Shown: positions 52,993 through 61,585, counted from the stretch's first letter. The stretch is DNA of 64,000 nt from Naumannella cuiyingiana (GCF_013408305.1 NZ_JACBZS010000001.1:372001-436000); one strand, 5' to 3'. Numbers and translations are program-made. The notes: a model not told the origin generated them from the letters alone.

Positions 52993-54113
52993 CGGGTGGT
53001 TCCTTCCTGCAGTGAACGTTCGACGGCGTCGCGGGCCGGGGAGGTGATCGGCTCGCGCCACGGGGATCGCGCACCGGCGTACACCTGCGGGCCCTTGCGG
53101 AAGTGCTGGGCCTGCTCGGCGGTCTCGATGAAGGGCATGTCCATCGCATACAGCCGCTCCCCGCGCGGCCGCGGCCCCGCCTTGGAGACGTGTCCCCACA
53201 GCTCGTGACCGACGACCTCCTCGGCCAGCGCCGCCGCCTCGATCAGCTTGTCCAGGTCGACGCCGGTCTCGATGCCCATCTCGTGCAGCATGTCGACGGC
53301 GTCCTCGGTCGGGATCATCCGGGTCATCCGGCCGTGGCCGCAGTACGGGCAACCGCCCATGCCACCGATCGCGGTGTCCAGAATCAGCTCGTGCCGATCG
53401 TCCAGCACCTCCAGCGCCGCGTACGCCGAGGTCAGCGCCGTGCCGCGGGCATCGTGCAGGTGCAGGTGCACGGTCCGGATCTCCGGCCACCGCTCCAGCG
53501 CCGCCCGGAGCTGGCCCGCCACCTTGTGCGGCACGTTCCAGCCCATCGGGTCGCCGAACGAGATGCCGGTGACGGCGATCCCCGCCTCGGTCCACGCGTC
53601 GTGCTGGCGCTGCAGCAGCTCCATCCGCTGCTCGTCGCTGAACTCGCCGAGCCAGTTCGAGCCCCACGCGGCGTTGACCGCGATCATCGCCTCGGTGGCG
53701 CCGGCGTCGACCGCGCGCCGGACGGTGGCGGGAATGGCGTCGATCTCGTCCTGCTGGGAGCGGTTCGCGTTGCGCCGGACGAACACGTCGCAGACGTGGA
53801 CGAGCGAGCGCGGCAGGCCGACGCGGGTCGCCAGGTCGTGCTCGGCGGCGCGCTCGCGCCCCTTCTCGTTGAGCGCGAGCGCGGTGTACTGCACGCCGGG
53901 TACGCGGGTGAACCGCTTCGCCACCTCGTCGATCTGCGCCATCTGCGGCGTCCACTTGGGGCTGACGAAGGAGCCCATCACGATCCTGCTCAGGCCGGTC
54001 CGGGACAAGGCGTCCAGCAATTCGATCTTGGCCTCGACCCCGATCGTCTCGCTCTCGATCTGCATGCCCTCGCGCATGCCCTCCTCGACGATCGTCACCT
54101 TCGGGTATGACAT
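52989..54113 (-). CDS. HMG-CoA-lyase-like (HMGL family) enzyme
   Basis: This TIM-barrel enzyme of 374 residues belongs to the DRE-type HMGL family. The signature GMREGMQIE replaces the usual LRDG by REG. The metal pair HLHLHD and the loop GGMGGCPYCGHGRM follow the family pattern, but the glycine-rich C-terminal loop is changed (CGHGRM). It should cleave a branched 3-hydroxy acyl-CoA (HMG-like) or a citramalate-like acid. ATGA overlap with the CoA transferase. The substrate is unknown. Confidence 0.85.
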   Translation of the reverse strand: MSYPKVTIVEEGMREGMQIESETIGVEAKIELLDALSRTGLSRIVMGSFVSPKWTPQMAQIDEVAKRFTRVPGVQYTALALNEKGRERAAEHDLATRVGLPRSLVHVCDVFVRRNANRSQQDEIDAIPATVRRAVDAGATEAMIAVNAAWGSNWLGEFSDEQRMELLQRQHDAWTEAGIAVTGISFGDPMGWNVPHKVAGQLRAALERWPEIRTVHLHLHDARGTALTSAYAALEVLDDRHELILDTAIGGMGGCPYCGHGRMTRMIPTEDAVDMLHEMGIETGVDLDKLIEAAALAEEVVGHELWGHVSKAGPRPRGERLYAMDMPFIETAEQAQHFRKGPQVYAGARSPWREPITSPARDAVERSLQEGTTR

Positions 54114-54170
54114 CGGGTCAGCGTCCTCTCTGTTCCGATCTTGCTCGAATCGCTTGCGGTCCCCGATCGC

Positions 54171-56312
54171 TCACGCCCACGTGATCAGCGCGTCGACGGC
54201 CTCGACGCCCTCGGGGGTGGCCAGCAGGGGGTTCAGCTCGATCGAGTCGACAGCGGGCCCGAGGCCGACCGCCAGCTCGCCGAGCCGGTACACGGCCTCG
54301 ACCAGCGCATCGAGATCGACCGCGGCGGCGCCACGCGCGCCGTGCAGCAGCGGGGCGGCCCGCAACTCCTCGAACGCCGCGCGGATCTGCTCGCGGGTGG
54401 CGGGCAGCACGCGCAGCGCGCTGTCCTTCATGATCTCCACCCAGATGCCGCCGAGACCGACGGCCAACACCTTGCCCCAGGTGGGGTCGGTGGCGATGCC
54501 GACGATCAGCTCCAGGCCCGAGCGCTGCGGCTGGACGAGCACGGTCACCGGGTCGACGCCCGCCGTCCGGCCGGCCTGCTCCACGCCGGCGTAGGCCTCG
54601 CGCAGCGTCGCTTCGTCGGTGATGTTCAGCCGGACGCCGCCGATGTCGCTCTTGTGCGCGATGTCGTCGGCCGCCAGCTTGAGCACCACCGGGAAGCCCA
54701 GCTCCTGCGCCGCGGCCAGCGCCTCGTCGGCGCCGCCGACCAGCCGGCTGGGCACCATCGGCACGCCGTGCTCGGCCAGGTACGCCGACGCGGCATGCTC
54801 GGTCCAGGTCTGCCCGGCGACGCCGTCGGGCACGGGCACCGCGGGGGGCGCGGCGGGGGCCGTCGCGGCCTCGTCGGACCTGACCCACTCCAGCCAGTCG
54901 ATCGCCCGGCCGAGGGCGCGAATGCCGTGCTCGATGCCGCCGACGGTCGGCGGGTAGTCGGCCCGCTCGGCCATCTCGCGGGTGAACGGGGTGATGTCGA
55001 GCAGCGTCGTGCTCATCAGCTCGACCGGCTTGTCCGAGGCGCGCACGATGGCGGCATTGCGCCGCATCGACTCCTCGATCAGATCGTCGGCCGGGCTGGA
55101 CTCGCGTACCGCATCGGTGATCATCAGGGCCAGGTCGACGTTGGCGTCGCGGCTGACCACCTCCAGCGAGTGCGCCATCAGCGTCGGGTCCACCAGCACG
55201 TAGCCGGTCACGTCGATCGGGTTGTGCACGGTGGCGAACTCGGGCAGGAACGACTGCAGCTCCGCCACCGTCTCCGGGGTGAACTCCACCAGGTCGATGC
55301 CCACGTCCTCGGCGACATCGGCCAGCAGCTCGCACGCCCCGCCCGACCCGGTGACCACACCGACGCGCCGGCCGGCCGTGCTGTCGCGCAGCCGGGTCAG
55401 CAGGTCCGCCGTGATCACCAGATCCTCCAGGCTGGGCACCCGGATCACGCCGAGCTGCTTCAGCGCGGCGTCGGTGACCCGCTCGTCGCCGACCAGCGAG
55501 CCCGTGTGGGCACGCGCGACGCTGGCACCGACCGAGCTGCGTCCGACCTTGACCGCGACGATCGGCTTGCCCGCGGCCCGCGCCTCGGCGCAGGCCTGCC
55601 GGAACTCCTCGGGCTCGCGGATCGACTCCAGGAACAGGCAGATCACCTTGGTGTCCGGGTCGGCGATCAGGTAACGGACGACATCGGTCAGCCCGAGCAC
55701 CGTCTCGTTGCCCATCGCGACCAGCAGGCTGATGCCGACCCGGCGCGCCTGGGCGAAGTGCAGCACGTAGCTGGCCAGGGCCCCGCTCTGCAGGACGAAG
55801 CCGACCGACCCACGAAGCAGGGGCGGGCTGATCGGCATGCCGAACGGCACCACCCCGGCGGCGGCGTGGATGAAGCCGTTGCCGTTCGGGCCGACGATCA
55901 CCAGCCCGCGCTCGCGGCACAGGTCCGCGAGCTGGCGCTCCAGCGCGGCGCCCTCCTCGCCCAGCTCGCCGAAGCCGGCGGTGAGCACGACCGCGGTCCG
56001 GATGCCGCGATCGGCGAGCGCCGTCATGGTGTCCAGGACGGCGCGCGTCGGCACCATCACGAACGCCATGTCGACGCCGTCCGGCAGCTCGGCGATCGAG
56101 CTGTACGCCTGCCGCCCGTGCACCTGCCCTCCGCGCGGGTTGACCAGGTGGATGGGACCGGCGAACTCGTAGCGCTCCAGGTTCTGCAACACGTTGACCG
56201 ACCACCGCGACTTGTCGGTGGCGCCGATCATGGCGATGCCACGCGGCCGGAAGAGCTCGTTCAGGCGCGCGGTGAACTCGGCCGGCACCTCGGTGATTTC
56301 CTCGACGGTCAT
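54171..56312 (-). CDS. NDP-forming acyl-CoA synthetase (ACD family)
   Basis: This fused alpha-beta acyl-CoA synthetase (ADP/NDP-forming), 713 residues, activates a carboxylic acid to its CoA ester. It has a CoA-binding Rossmann domain (RGIAMIGATDKSRWSVNVLQ, residues about 20-110), a succinyl-CoA-ligase-like domain with the catalytic His in ARAHTGSLVG, and a C-terminal ATP-grasp domain (VVLKLAADDIAHKSDIGGVR). ATG 56312 lies 6 nt after the acyl-CoA dehydrogenase stop. It is one of two possible activation routes beside the CoA transferase. Confidence 0.9.
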   Translation of the reverse strand: MTVEEITEVPAEFTARLNELFRPRGIAMIGATDKSRWSVNVLQNLERYEFAGPIHLVNPRGGQVHGRQAYSSIAELPDGVDMAFVMVPTRAVLDTMTALADRGIRTAVVLTAGFGELGEEGAALERQLADLCRERGLVIVGPNGNGFIHAAAGVVPFGMPISPPLLRGSVGFVLQSGALASYVLHFAQARRVGISLLVAMGNETVLGLTDVVRYLIADPDTKVICLFLESIREPEEFRQACAEARAAGKPIVAVKVGRSSVGASVARAHTGSLVGDERVTDAALKQLGVIRVPSLEDLVITADLLTRLRDSTAGRRVGVVTGSGGACELLADVAEDVGIDLVEFTPETVAELQSFLPEFATVHNPIDVTGYVLVDPTLMAHSLEVVSRDANVDLALMITDAVRESSPADDLIEESMRRNAAIVRASDKPVELMSTTLLDITPFTREMAERADYPPTVGGIEHGIRALGRAIDWLEWVRSDEAATAPAAPPAVPVPDGVAGQTWTEHAASAYLAEHGVPMVPSRLVGGADEALAAAQELGFPVVLKLAADDIAHKSDIGGVRLNITDEATLREAYAGVEQAGRTAGVDPVTVLVQPQRSGLELIVGIATDPTWGKVLAVGLGGIWVEIMKDSALRVLPATREQIRAAFEELRAAPLLHGARGAAAVDLDALVEAVYRLGELAVGLGPAVDSIELNPLLATPEGVEAVDALITWA

Positions 56313-56318
56313 CTGAGC

Positions 56319-57488
56319 TCAGGCCCCGATCTGTCCGATTTGCACGTGCCCGCGCAGCAGGTTGCGGGCGATGGTGCGGCGCTGGATCTCGTCGGTGCCC
56401 TCGAAGATGCGCATCAGGCGCAGCTCGCGGTACCACCGCTCGATCGGCAGTTCCTTGGTGTAGCCCATGCCGCCGTGGATCTGCAGCACGCGGTCCACGA
56501 CCTGGTTGCTGATCACCGATCCGTACAGCTTGGCCACCGAGCTGTGGTGGCGCGGGTCGAGACCCTGCTCCTGCTGCCAGGCGGCGAGCAGGGTGAGGTA
56601 CTTGGCCGCCTCGGTCTCCACGTGGGAGTCGGCGATCTGCCACTGGATGGCCTGGTAGTCGGCGATCGGGTGGCCCATCGACTCGCGCTGCTTGGAGTAC
56701 TCGATGGCCATCTCGAGCAGCCGCTCGGCCGCCCCGACGCAGCGGGCGGGGATCATCCAGCGGCCCTTGCCGATCCACTGCATGGCGAGATCGAAGCCGT
56801 GTCCGACCTCGCCGAGCACGTTGCGCTCCGGCACCCGGACGCCCTCGAAGCTCAGCGCCGCGGGACCCCACTCACCCATCGTCGGGATCGGCCGGGACTC
56901 CCAGCCCATCTCCCGATCGACCAGGAAGCAGGTCACGCCGCCGTTGGCGCCCTTCTCGGGATCGGTGACGGCGAACACCATCACGAAGTCGGCCTCGCTG
57001 CCGTTGGTGATGAACGTCTTCTCGCCCGTGATCACCCAGTCCGAACCATCCTTCACCGCGCGGGTACGGATCGCGCGGGCGTCCGACCCGGCGCCCGGCT
57101 CGGTGATCGCGAAGCAACTGCGGCGCTCACCCTCGATGGTCGGGATCAGGTACTCCCGCTTCTGTTCCTCGTTGCCGTGGTAGAGGATGTTGTCGGCGTC
57201 GCCGCCGAACGAGAACGGCACGAAGCTGCGCGAGACCTCCATCGAGATCACGGCCGCCATCACGGCGCCGAGCTCGGCGCCGCCGTACTCGGCCGGCGTG
57301 TTGATGCCCCAGAATCCCGACTTGCGCGCGCGCTCGCGCAGATCCTTGAGCTGCCCGGGCTCCAGGCCGGGGCGATTCTCCCGCTCGTTCAGCAGCACCT
57401 GCTGCTCCAGCGGGATGATCTCCTTGGCGACGAACTTGCGGATCGTGTCCCGGATGTCGCGCTGTTCCTCGGAGAGAGTGAAGTCCAT
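56319..57488 (-). CDS. Acyl-CoA dehydrogenase (second copy)
   Basis: This is an acyl-CoA dehydrogenase of 389 residues with the standard signatures CFAITEPGAGSDARAIRT, ITGEKTFITNGSEADF, QIHGGMGYTKELPIERWYRE and the catalytic Glu in RIFEGTDEIQRR. SD AGAGGA precedes ATG 57488. It is close to the short- and branched-chain class, but the substrate is not certain. It heads, possibly after a small upstream gene, the operon to the enoyl-CoA hydratase; a TetR operator lies about 350 nt upstream. Confidence 0.92.
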   Translation of the reverse strand: MDFTLSEEQRDIRDTIRKFVAKEIIPLEQQVLLNERENRPGLEPGQLKDLRERARKSGFWGINTPAEYGGAELGAVMAAVISMEVSRSFVPFSFGGDADNILYHGNEEQKREYLIPTIEGERRSCFAITEPGAGSDARAIRTRAVKDGSDWVITGEKTFITNGSEADFVMVFAVTDPEKGANGGVTCFLVDREMGWESRPIPTMGEWGPAALSFEGVRVPERNVLGEVGHGFDLAMQWIGKGRWMIPARCVGAAERLLEMAIEYSKQRESMGHPIADYQAIQWQIADSHVETEAAKYLTLLAAWQQEQGLDPRHHSSVAKLYGSVISNQVVDRVLQIHGGMGYTKELPIERWYRELRLMRIFEGTDEIQRRTIARNLLRGHVQIGQIGA

Positions 57489-57515
57489 GATCGTTGTCCT
57501 CTTTCTGGTTTCTGC

Positions 57516-57728
57516 TCAGGCCCGCGAGCCGCCGGCGACTTGCAGTGATCGGCTCGCCGGCACGCGGCGGGTCCGACCGATCGGGGGAACGACGCGCTCG
57601 CCGTCCATCGGGGCGCGATCGCTCGAGTGGGGCGCCGCCTCGGCGCCGGTGGCCGGTCGACCGAAGGGAGCGGGGGTGCACGCGACCCGGGCGCCGCGGA
57701 TCGCGGCCCGGCACCGGGTTTGCGGCAC
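57516..57728 (-). CDS. Candidate small protein upstream of the acyl-CoA dehydrogenase
   Basis: A 70-codon frame starts at GTG 57728 with a strong SD, AAAGGAG, 5 nt upstream, and ends 27 nt before the acyl-CoA dehydrogenase gene. Third-position G+C is about 87%, somewhat above background. The product (starting MPQTRCRAAIRGARV) is Arg/Pro/Ala-rich and matches no family I know. It may be a small operon-leading gene or chance. Confidence 0.3.
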   Translation of the reverse strand: MPQTRCRAAIRGARVACTPAPFGRPATGAEAAPHSSDRAPMDGERVVPPIGRTRRVPASRSLQVAGGSRA

Positions 57729-57840
57729 TGCATCTCCTTTGATTCGGCCAGCACGACAACTGTGTCTCGACGGATCCGGGCCACCGTGCCGTCGTCCGGC
57801 TCGGCTGCCGCCGCCGACTCAATGGTGAACCAAGTCGGTT

Positions 57841-57856
57841 CTAGAACCCGTTCTAG
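57841..57856. promoter_or_regulatory. TetR operator copy 1
   Basis: CTAGAAC CC GTTCTAG is a perfect inverted repeat. It overlaps a probable -10 (TAGAAC, 57838-57843, minus strand) of the acyl-CoA dehydrogenase operon. The same motif occurs at 58657-58672 on the other side of the TetR gene. Confidence 0.75.
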
Positions 57857-57925
57857 GTTGGCAAATCTGGTCCAGCCGGCGGAGCGATGTCAAGCCCGAC
57901 GATCCACCCGGTGATATCGCGCACC

Positions 57926-58573
57926 TCACTCGCCCCGATCGGTCGCGAGCAGGCGCACGTAGTGCAGGCTGCGCGCGATCAGGCGTCGACACTCGCGCCG
58001 GTCGCGCGCATGCACGACCGCGTGGGTGGCGTCGCCGATCATGCCGGTCAGGATCGCGACCTGCAGCCTCCCCTCCGGGCCCGTCGAGCGCAACAACCGG
58101 GCGTTCTGGCGGATCCACTCGTTGGCAATCTGGCGTTGCAGCCGCGCAAGCTCGGCGGGCGCGTCGAGGCCGAGGAAAAGGGCCGCCAGCTCGCGTTGGG
58201 CCCAGGCCCGCTCCAGGTAGGCGCGGGTGCCCGCCACGAGCAGGTCGGCCGGATCCGCTTCCCCGGACTCCTTCGCCGCGCGCACGGCGGCCTGGGCCGC
58301 GTCGAGATAGGCACGCTGATAGTCCTGCCACAGCGCGACGTACAGCTCGCCCTTGCCGCCGAAGTGGTGGTAGACGCTGCCCACGCTGGCCGCGGATCGC
58401 TCGACGATCTCCGCCACCGACGCATCGGCGTAGCCGCGTTCGAGAAACACCTCCAGCGCCGCGTCGAGAATGCGCGACTTGGTGTCGTCGCGGCGCTTCC
58501 TGGCGTCATCGCCCCGCCGGCGCCGATCCGGGCGCGCCGTCTCGGTGATCGATTCCGACGACTTCGAACCCAT
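57926..58573 (-). CDS. TetR family transcriptional regulator of the catabolic operons
   Basis: This regulator of 215 residues has the N-terminal TetR helix-turn-helix (ILDAALEVFLERGYADASVA, EIVERSAASVGSVYHHFGGK) and a helical ligand domain with LAALFLGLDAPAEL. ATG 58573 has an SD, GGAGAGG, upstream; a longer start at 58609 is possible. Matching inverted repeats flank it on both sides, so it probably represses itself, the thiolase operon and the acyl-CoA dehydrogenase operon, and is released by an acyl-CoA. The Arg/Lys-rich N-terminal extension (RPDRRRRGDDARKRRDD) is unusual. Confidence 0.88.
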   Translation of the reverse strand: MGSKSSESITETARPDRRRRGDDARKRRDDTKSRILDAALEVFLERGYADASVAEIVERSAASVGSVYHHFGGKGELYVALWQDYQRAYLDAAQAAVRAAKESGEADPADLLVAGTRAYLERAWAQRELAALFLGLDAPAELARLQRQIANEWIRQNARLLRSTGPEGRLQVAILTGMIGDATHAVVHARDRRECRRLIARSLHYVRLLATDRGE

Positions 58574-58646
58574 CCGATCCCGCCTCTCCCCGGCTGCGCT
58601 GCCGATCATGGCACCCGGGCGCTCAGACCCGAGTGGATCGATGCAC

Positions 58647-58675
58647 TTGACGCCGACTAGAACGTATTCTAGAAC
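58647..58675 (+). promoter_or_regulatory. Thiolase-operon promoter with TetR operator copy 2
   Basis: TTGACG (58647-58652), a 17-bp spacer and TAGAAC (58670-58675) form a good promoter. The inverted repeat CTAGAAC GT ATTCTAG (58657-58672, one mismatch) occupies the spacer and touches the -10. A TetR dimer here would block RNA polymerase. Confidence 0.78.
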
Positions 58676-58736
58676 AGTCCTCGTCCGTATTTCCAGAGCA
58701 GTCTTCGTCAAAGTGGACCCAGATTCAGGAGACGTC

Positions 58737-59153
58737 ATGGCGGCAGCCCTGTCCGAGCGGGCCAGGCCCGTACCCACCCCCGAAACCGCTGAGTACTGGG
58801 AGGGGGCCCGCCGCGGCGTCCTTCGCATCCAGCGCTGCACCGCGTGCGAGAAGGCCTACTTCTACCCGCGGCCCTATTGCCCGAACTGCTCGAGCACCGA
58901 GGTCGAGTGGTTCGACGCCTCCGGCGACGCGACATTGCTGTCCTACAACGTGAACCACCGCCTCGCCCCGGGCTACGACGCCCCGTACGCGATCGCCATC
59001 GTGCGTCTGGCCGAGGGACCGCAGATGATGACCAACATCGTCGACATCGAGCCGGACGCGCTGGAGCTCGACATGGAACTGCACGTGCAGTTCCAGGACC
59101 GCGGGGACGACCTGTTCGTGCCCGTCTTCGCCCCGAAGGAGGCGGCCGCATGA
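58737..59153 (+). CDS. DUF35 zinc-ribbon OB-fold protein (ChsH2-like)
   Basis: This 138-residue protein has a rubredoxin-like zinc ribbon (IQRCTACEKAYFYPRPYCPNC, about residues 32-52, four Cys) followed by an OB-fold. DUF35 proteins partner thiolase-like enzymes; ChsH2-DUF35 with Ltp2 forms an aldolase in steroid side-chain breakdown. ATG 58737 has AGGAG 5 nt upstream. Its stop overlaps the thiolase gene (ATGA), so they are coupled. Confidence 0.9.
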   Translation: MAAALSERARPVPTPETAEYWEGARRGVLRIQRCTACEKAYFYPRPYCPNCSSTEVEWFDASGDATLLSYNVNHRLAPGYDAPYAIAIVRLAEGPQMMTNIVDIEPDALELDMELHVQFQDRGDDLFVPVFAPKEAAA

Positions 59154-60316
59154 CCGTCGCGATCATCGGCGCCGCGGAGACCGAGCGCCTGGGCAAGAAT
59201 CCCGATCAGTCCACCCTCGGCCTGCACCTCGAGGCCGCACACAACGCGCTCGCCGACGCCGGGCTGACCATCAACGACATCGACGGCGTCGCGAGCGTCG
59301 CCCTGCCGGGCCCGCTCACCGTCGCCAACGCGCTCGGCATCAACCCGCGCTGGCTGGACACCACCAACGTGGGCGGAACGTCCTTCCTGTTCCACGTCCG
59401 GCACGCGGCCTCGGCCATCGCCGCCGGCTACTGCGACACCGTGTTGATCACCCACGGCGAGTCGGGCCGCTCCCGGGTCGGCAATGCCGCCTGGCAGGTC
59501 GACCCGTTCTCGATGCCGGGCCAGTTCGAGGCGCCGTACGGCACCTTCGGACCGCCGACCACCTTCACCGTTCCGGCGCGACGCTTCCTCGCCGACACCG
59601 GCACCACGCGCGATCAGATGGCCACGGTGCCCGTCATCCAGCGGCAGTGGGCGGCGCTCAACCCGCGCGCGATGTTCCGCGATCCGATCACGGTCGAGGA
59701 CGTGTACGCGTCGAAGATGATCGCGGACCCCTTCCACCTGCTGGAGTGCTGCCTGGTCACCGACGGCGGCGGCGCCTTGATCATCACCTCGGCCGAGCGG
59801 GCCAAGGACCTGTCGGACAAGCACAAGCCGGTCTACCTGCTGGGCAGCGGCGAGGCCTGCGACGCGCCGATGGTCTCCCAGATGGAGGACCTCACGTCCT
59901 CGCGCGGATTCCGCCAGTCGAGCGCCGCGGCATTCGAGTCGGCGGGTCTGACCACCGACGATGTCGATCACCTGATGATCTACGACGCATTCGCCCACGT
60001 GCCGCTCTACGGCCTTGAGGACATGGGCTTCGTCGGGCGCGGCGAGGCCGGCGCGTTCATCGCCGACGGCAACACCGCTCCGGGCGGCAAGCTGCCGCTG
60101 AACACCAACGGCGGCGGCCTGTCCTACACCCATACCGGCATGTACGGCATGTTCCTGATCCAGGAGTCGGTACGCCAGTTGCGCGGCGAGGCGCCGGCGC
60201 AGGTCGAGGGCGCGAACGTCTCGGCGCTGCTCGGCAACGGCGGCATGTTCATGGCATCGGCGACGCTGATCCTCGGCACCGAGGACGCGCTGTCCGGTTC
60301 GGCCGCACGCGGCTGA
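59150..60316 (+). CDS. Thiolase-family protein (SCP-x/Ltp2-like), nucleophile Cys not seen
   Basis: This thiolase-fold protein of 388 residues belongs to the SCP2/lipid-transfer thiolase group: VAIIGAAETERLGKNPDQST, DDVDHLMIYDAFAHVPLYGL and NTNGGGLSYTHTGMYGM. At the usual nucleophile site (ACxSG) the sequence reads NVGGTSFLFH, so the catalytic Cys is missing, as in Ltp2-type aldolases. The DUF35 gene is coupled to it. A retro-aldol cleavage of a beta-hydroxy acyl-CoA is the likely role; a non-catalytic role is possible. Confidence 0.88.
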   Translation: MTVAIIGAAETERLGKNPDQSTLGLHLEAAHNALADAGLTINDIDGVASVALPGPLTVANALGINPRWLDTTNVGGTSFLFHVRHAASAIAAGYCDTVLITHGESGRSRVGNAAWQVDPFSMPGQFEAPYGTFGPPTTFTVPARRFLADTGTTRDQMATVPVIQRQWAALNPRAMFRDPITVEDVYASKMIADPFHLLECCLVTDGGGALIITSAERAKDLSDKHKPVYLLGSGEACDAPMVSQMEDLTSSRGFRQSSAAAFESAGLTTDDVDHLMIYDAFAHVPLYGLEDMGFVGRGEAGAFIADGNTAPGGKLPLNTNGGGLSYTHTGMYGMFLIQESVRQLRGEAPAQVEGANVSALLGNGGMFMASATLILGTEDALSGSAARG

Positions 60317-60365
60317 TCACCCCCTGCCCGCCCCGTCGTGCGCCGGCCGGTGCACGATGGGGCGG

Positions 60366-61583
60366 GTGAGCCCCGCCGATCGCCCCGCCCGTTACCGGCA
60401 CGGCGATCGCGGCTACCGCCAGATCACCGTCGCGCTCTTCGCGGCCGGGCTGGCCACCTTCATCGGTCTCTACTCCACCCAGGCCCTGCTCCCGGAGCTG
60501 TCGGCCGTGTTCGCCGTCGGCCCGGCGTCCGCCGCACTCTCGGTGTCGGTGACAACGGGCGCGCTGGCGATCTTCGTGCTGCCGATCAGCGCGCTGTCCG
60601 ACCGGTTCGGTCGGCGGCGGGTGATGATCATCTCCGCGATCGGCTCCGCCGCCATCGGGCTCGCCCTCCCGCTCGCGGCGAGCTGGCCGGTGCTGCTGGC
60701 GGGCCGCGCCCTGCAGGGCGTCGCGCTGGCCGGCGTACCGGCGGTGGCAATGGCCTACCTCGCCGAGGAGGTCGACCCATCGGCGCTCGGCGCGGCGATG
60801 GGCCGCTACATCGGCGGCACCACCATCGGCGGCCTGATCGGCCGGCTGACGCCCGGGCTGACCCTCGACCTCGCCGACTGGCGGGTCGCGCTGCTCGCCG
60901 CCGCGGTGCTGGCGGGTGTCGCGGCCGCGCTGTTCGCGGCGCTCTCGCCGCGTTCGGCGCACTTCTCCCCCGCCCCCGCGACGCCGCGGCGGATCGCGGC
61001 CGGCGTCGTCCGTCACCTACGCACGCCCGCGCTGCTGGCGCTGTACGCGCTCGCCTTCGTGCTGATGGGCGGCTTCGTGACGGTCTACAACTATCTCGGC
61101 TACCGGTTGCTCGCGCCGCCCTTCTCGCTGCCGCCCGGCGCGGTCGCGCTGATTTTCCTGCTCTACCTCGCCGGCACCGTGTCGGCGACCTGGGCGGGGC
61201 GGCTGGCCGACCGCCGCGGCCGCTCGCGGGTGCTGGCGGTCACGGTGGGCGCGACGCTGCTCGGTCTGGCGATCACCCTGGCGCCGTGGCTGCCCGCCGT
61301 GCTGGCCGGCACCGCGCTGTTCACGGCCGGCTTCTTCGCCGCGCACGCGGTGGCCAGCGGCTGGGTCGGTGCGCTGGCCGACCGCGACCGGGGCACGGCG
61401 AGCGGGTTGTACCTGTGCGGCTACTACGCGGGGTCGTCGGTGATCGGCGCGCTCGGGGGCGTCGTCTTCGCCGCGGGGGGCTGGCCCGCCGTGGTCGGCT
61501 ACGTCGGGGCGCTGTGCCTGGTCGCGTTCGTCCTCGGGCGCGTACCGGCCGGGATCGGCCGCGCAGGCGGGCATCGGCCATGA
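60366..61583 (+). CDS. MFS efflux transporter (YnfM-like)
   Basis: This carrier of about 405 residues has 12 predicted membrane segments and the MFS loop SDRFGRRRVMI. It resembles YnfM/arabinose-efflux type exporters (TQALLPELSAVFAV; MGRYIGGTTIGGLIGRL). GTG 60366 lies 7 nt after CACGAT (60353-60358); an ATG at 60357 would be inside that hexamer. Gene order does not tie it to the catabolic region. The substrate is unknown. Confidence 0.84.
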   Translation: MSPADRPARYRHGDRGYRQITVALFAAGLATFIGLYSTQALLPELSAVFAVGPASAALSVSVTTGALAIFVLPISALSDRFGRRRVMIISAIGSAAIGLALPLAASWPVLLAGRALQGVALAGVPAVAMAYLAEEVDPSALGAAMGRYIGGTTIGGLIGRLTPGLTLDLADWRVALLAAAVLAGVAAALFAALSPRSAHFSPAPATPRRIAAGVVRHLRTPALLALYALAFVLMGGFVTVYNYLGYRLLAPPFSLPPGAVALIFLLYLAGTVSATWAGRLADRRGRSRVLAVTVGATLLGLAITLAPWLPAVLAGTALFTAGFFAAHAVASGWVGALADRDRGTASGLYLCGYYAGSSVIGALGGVVFAAGGWPAVVGYVGALCLVAFVLGRVPAGIGRAGGHRP

Positions 61584-61585
61584 GC

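Larger units (their letters stand above)
57489..57925 (-). promoter_or_regulatory. Long regulatory interval upstream of the acyl-CoA dehydrogenase operon
   Basis: The interval of 437 bases holds the candidate small gene above, the TetR operator CTAGAACNNGTTCTAG at 57841-57856, and a likely minus-strand promoter around it (TTTGCC at 57860-57865 and TAGAAC at 57838-57843, spacer 16). Nothing else was recognised. Confidence 0.5.
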
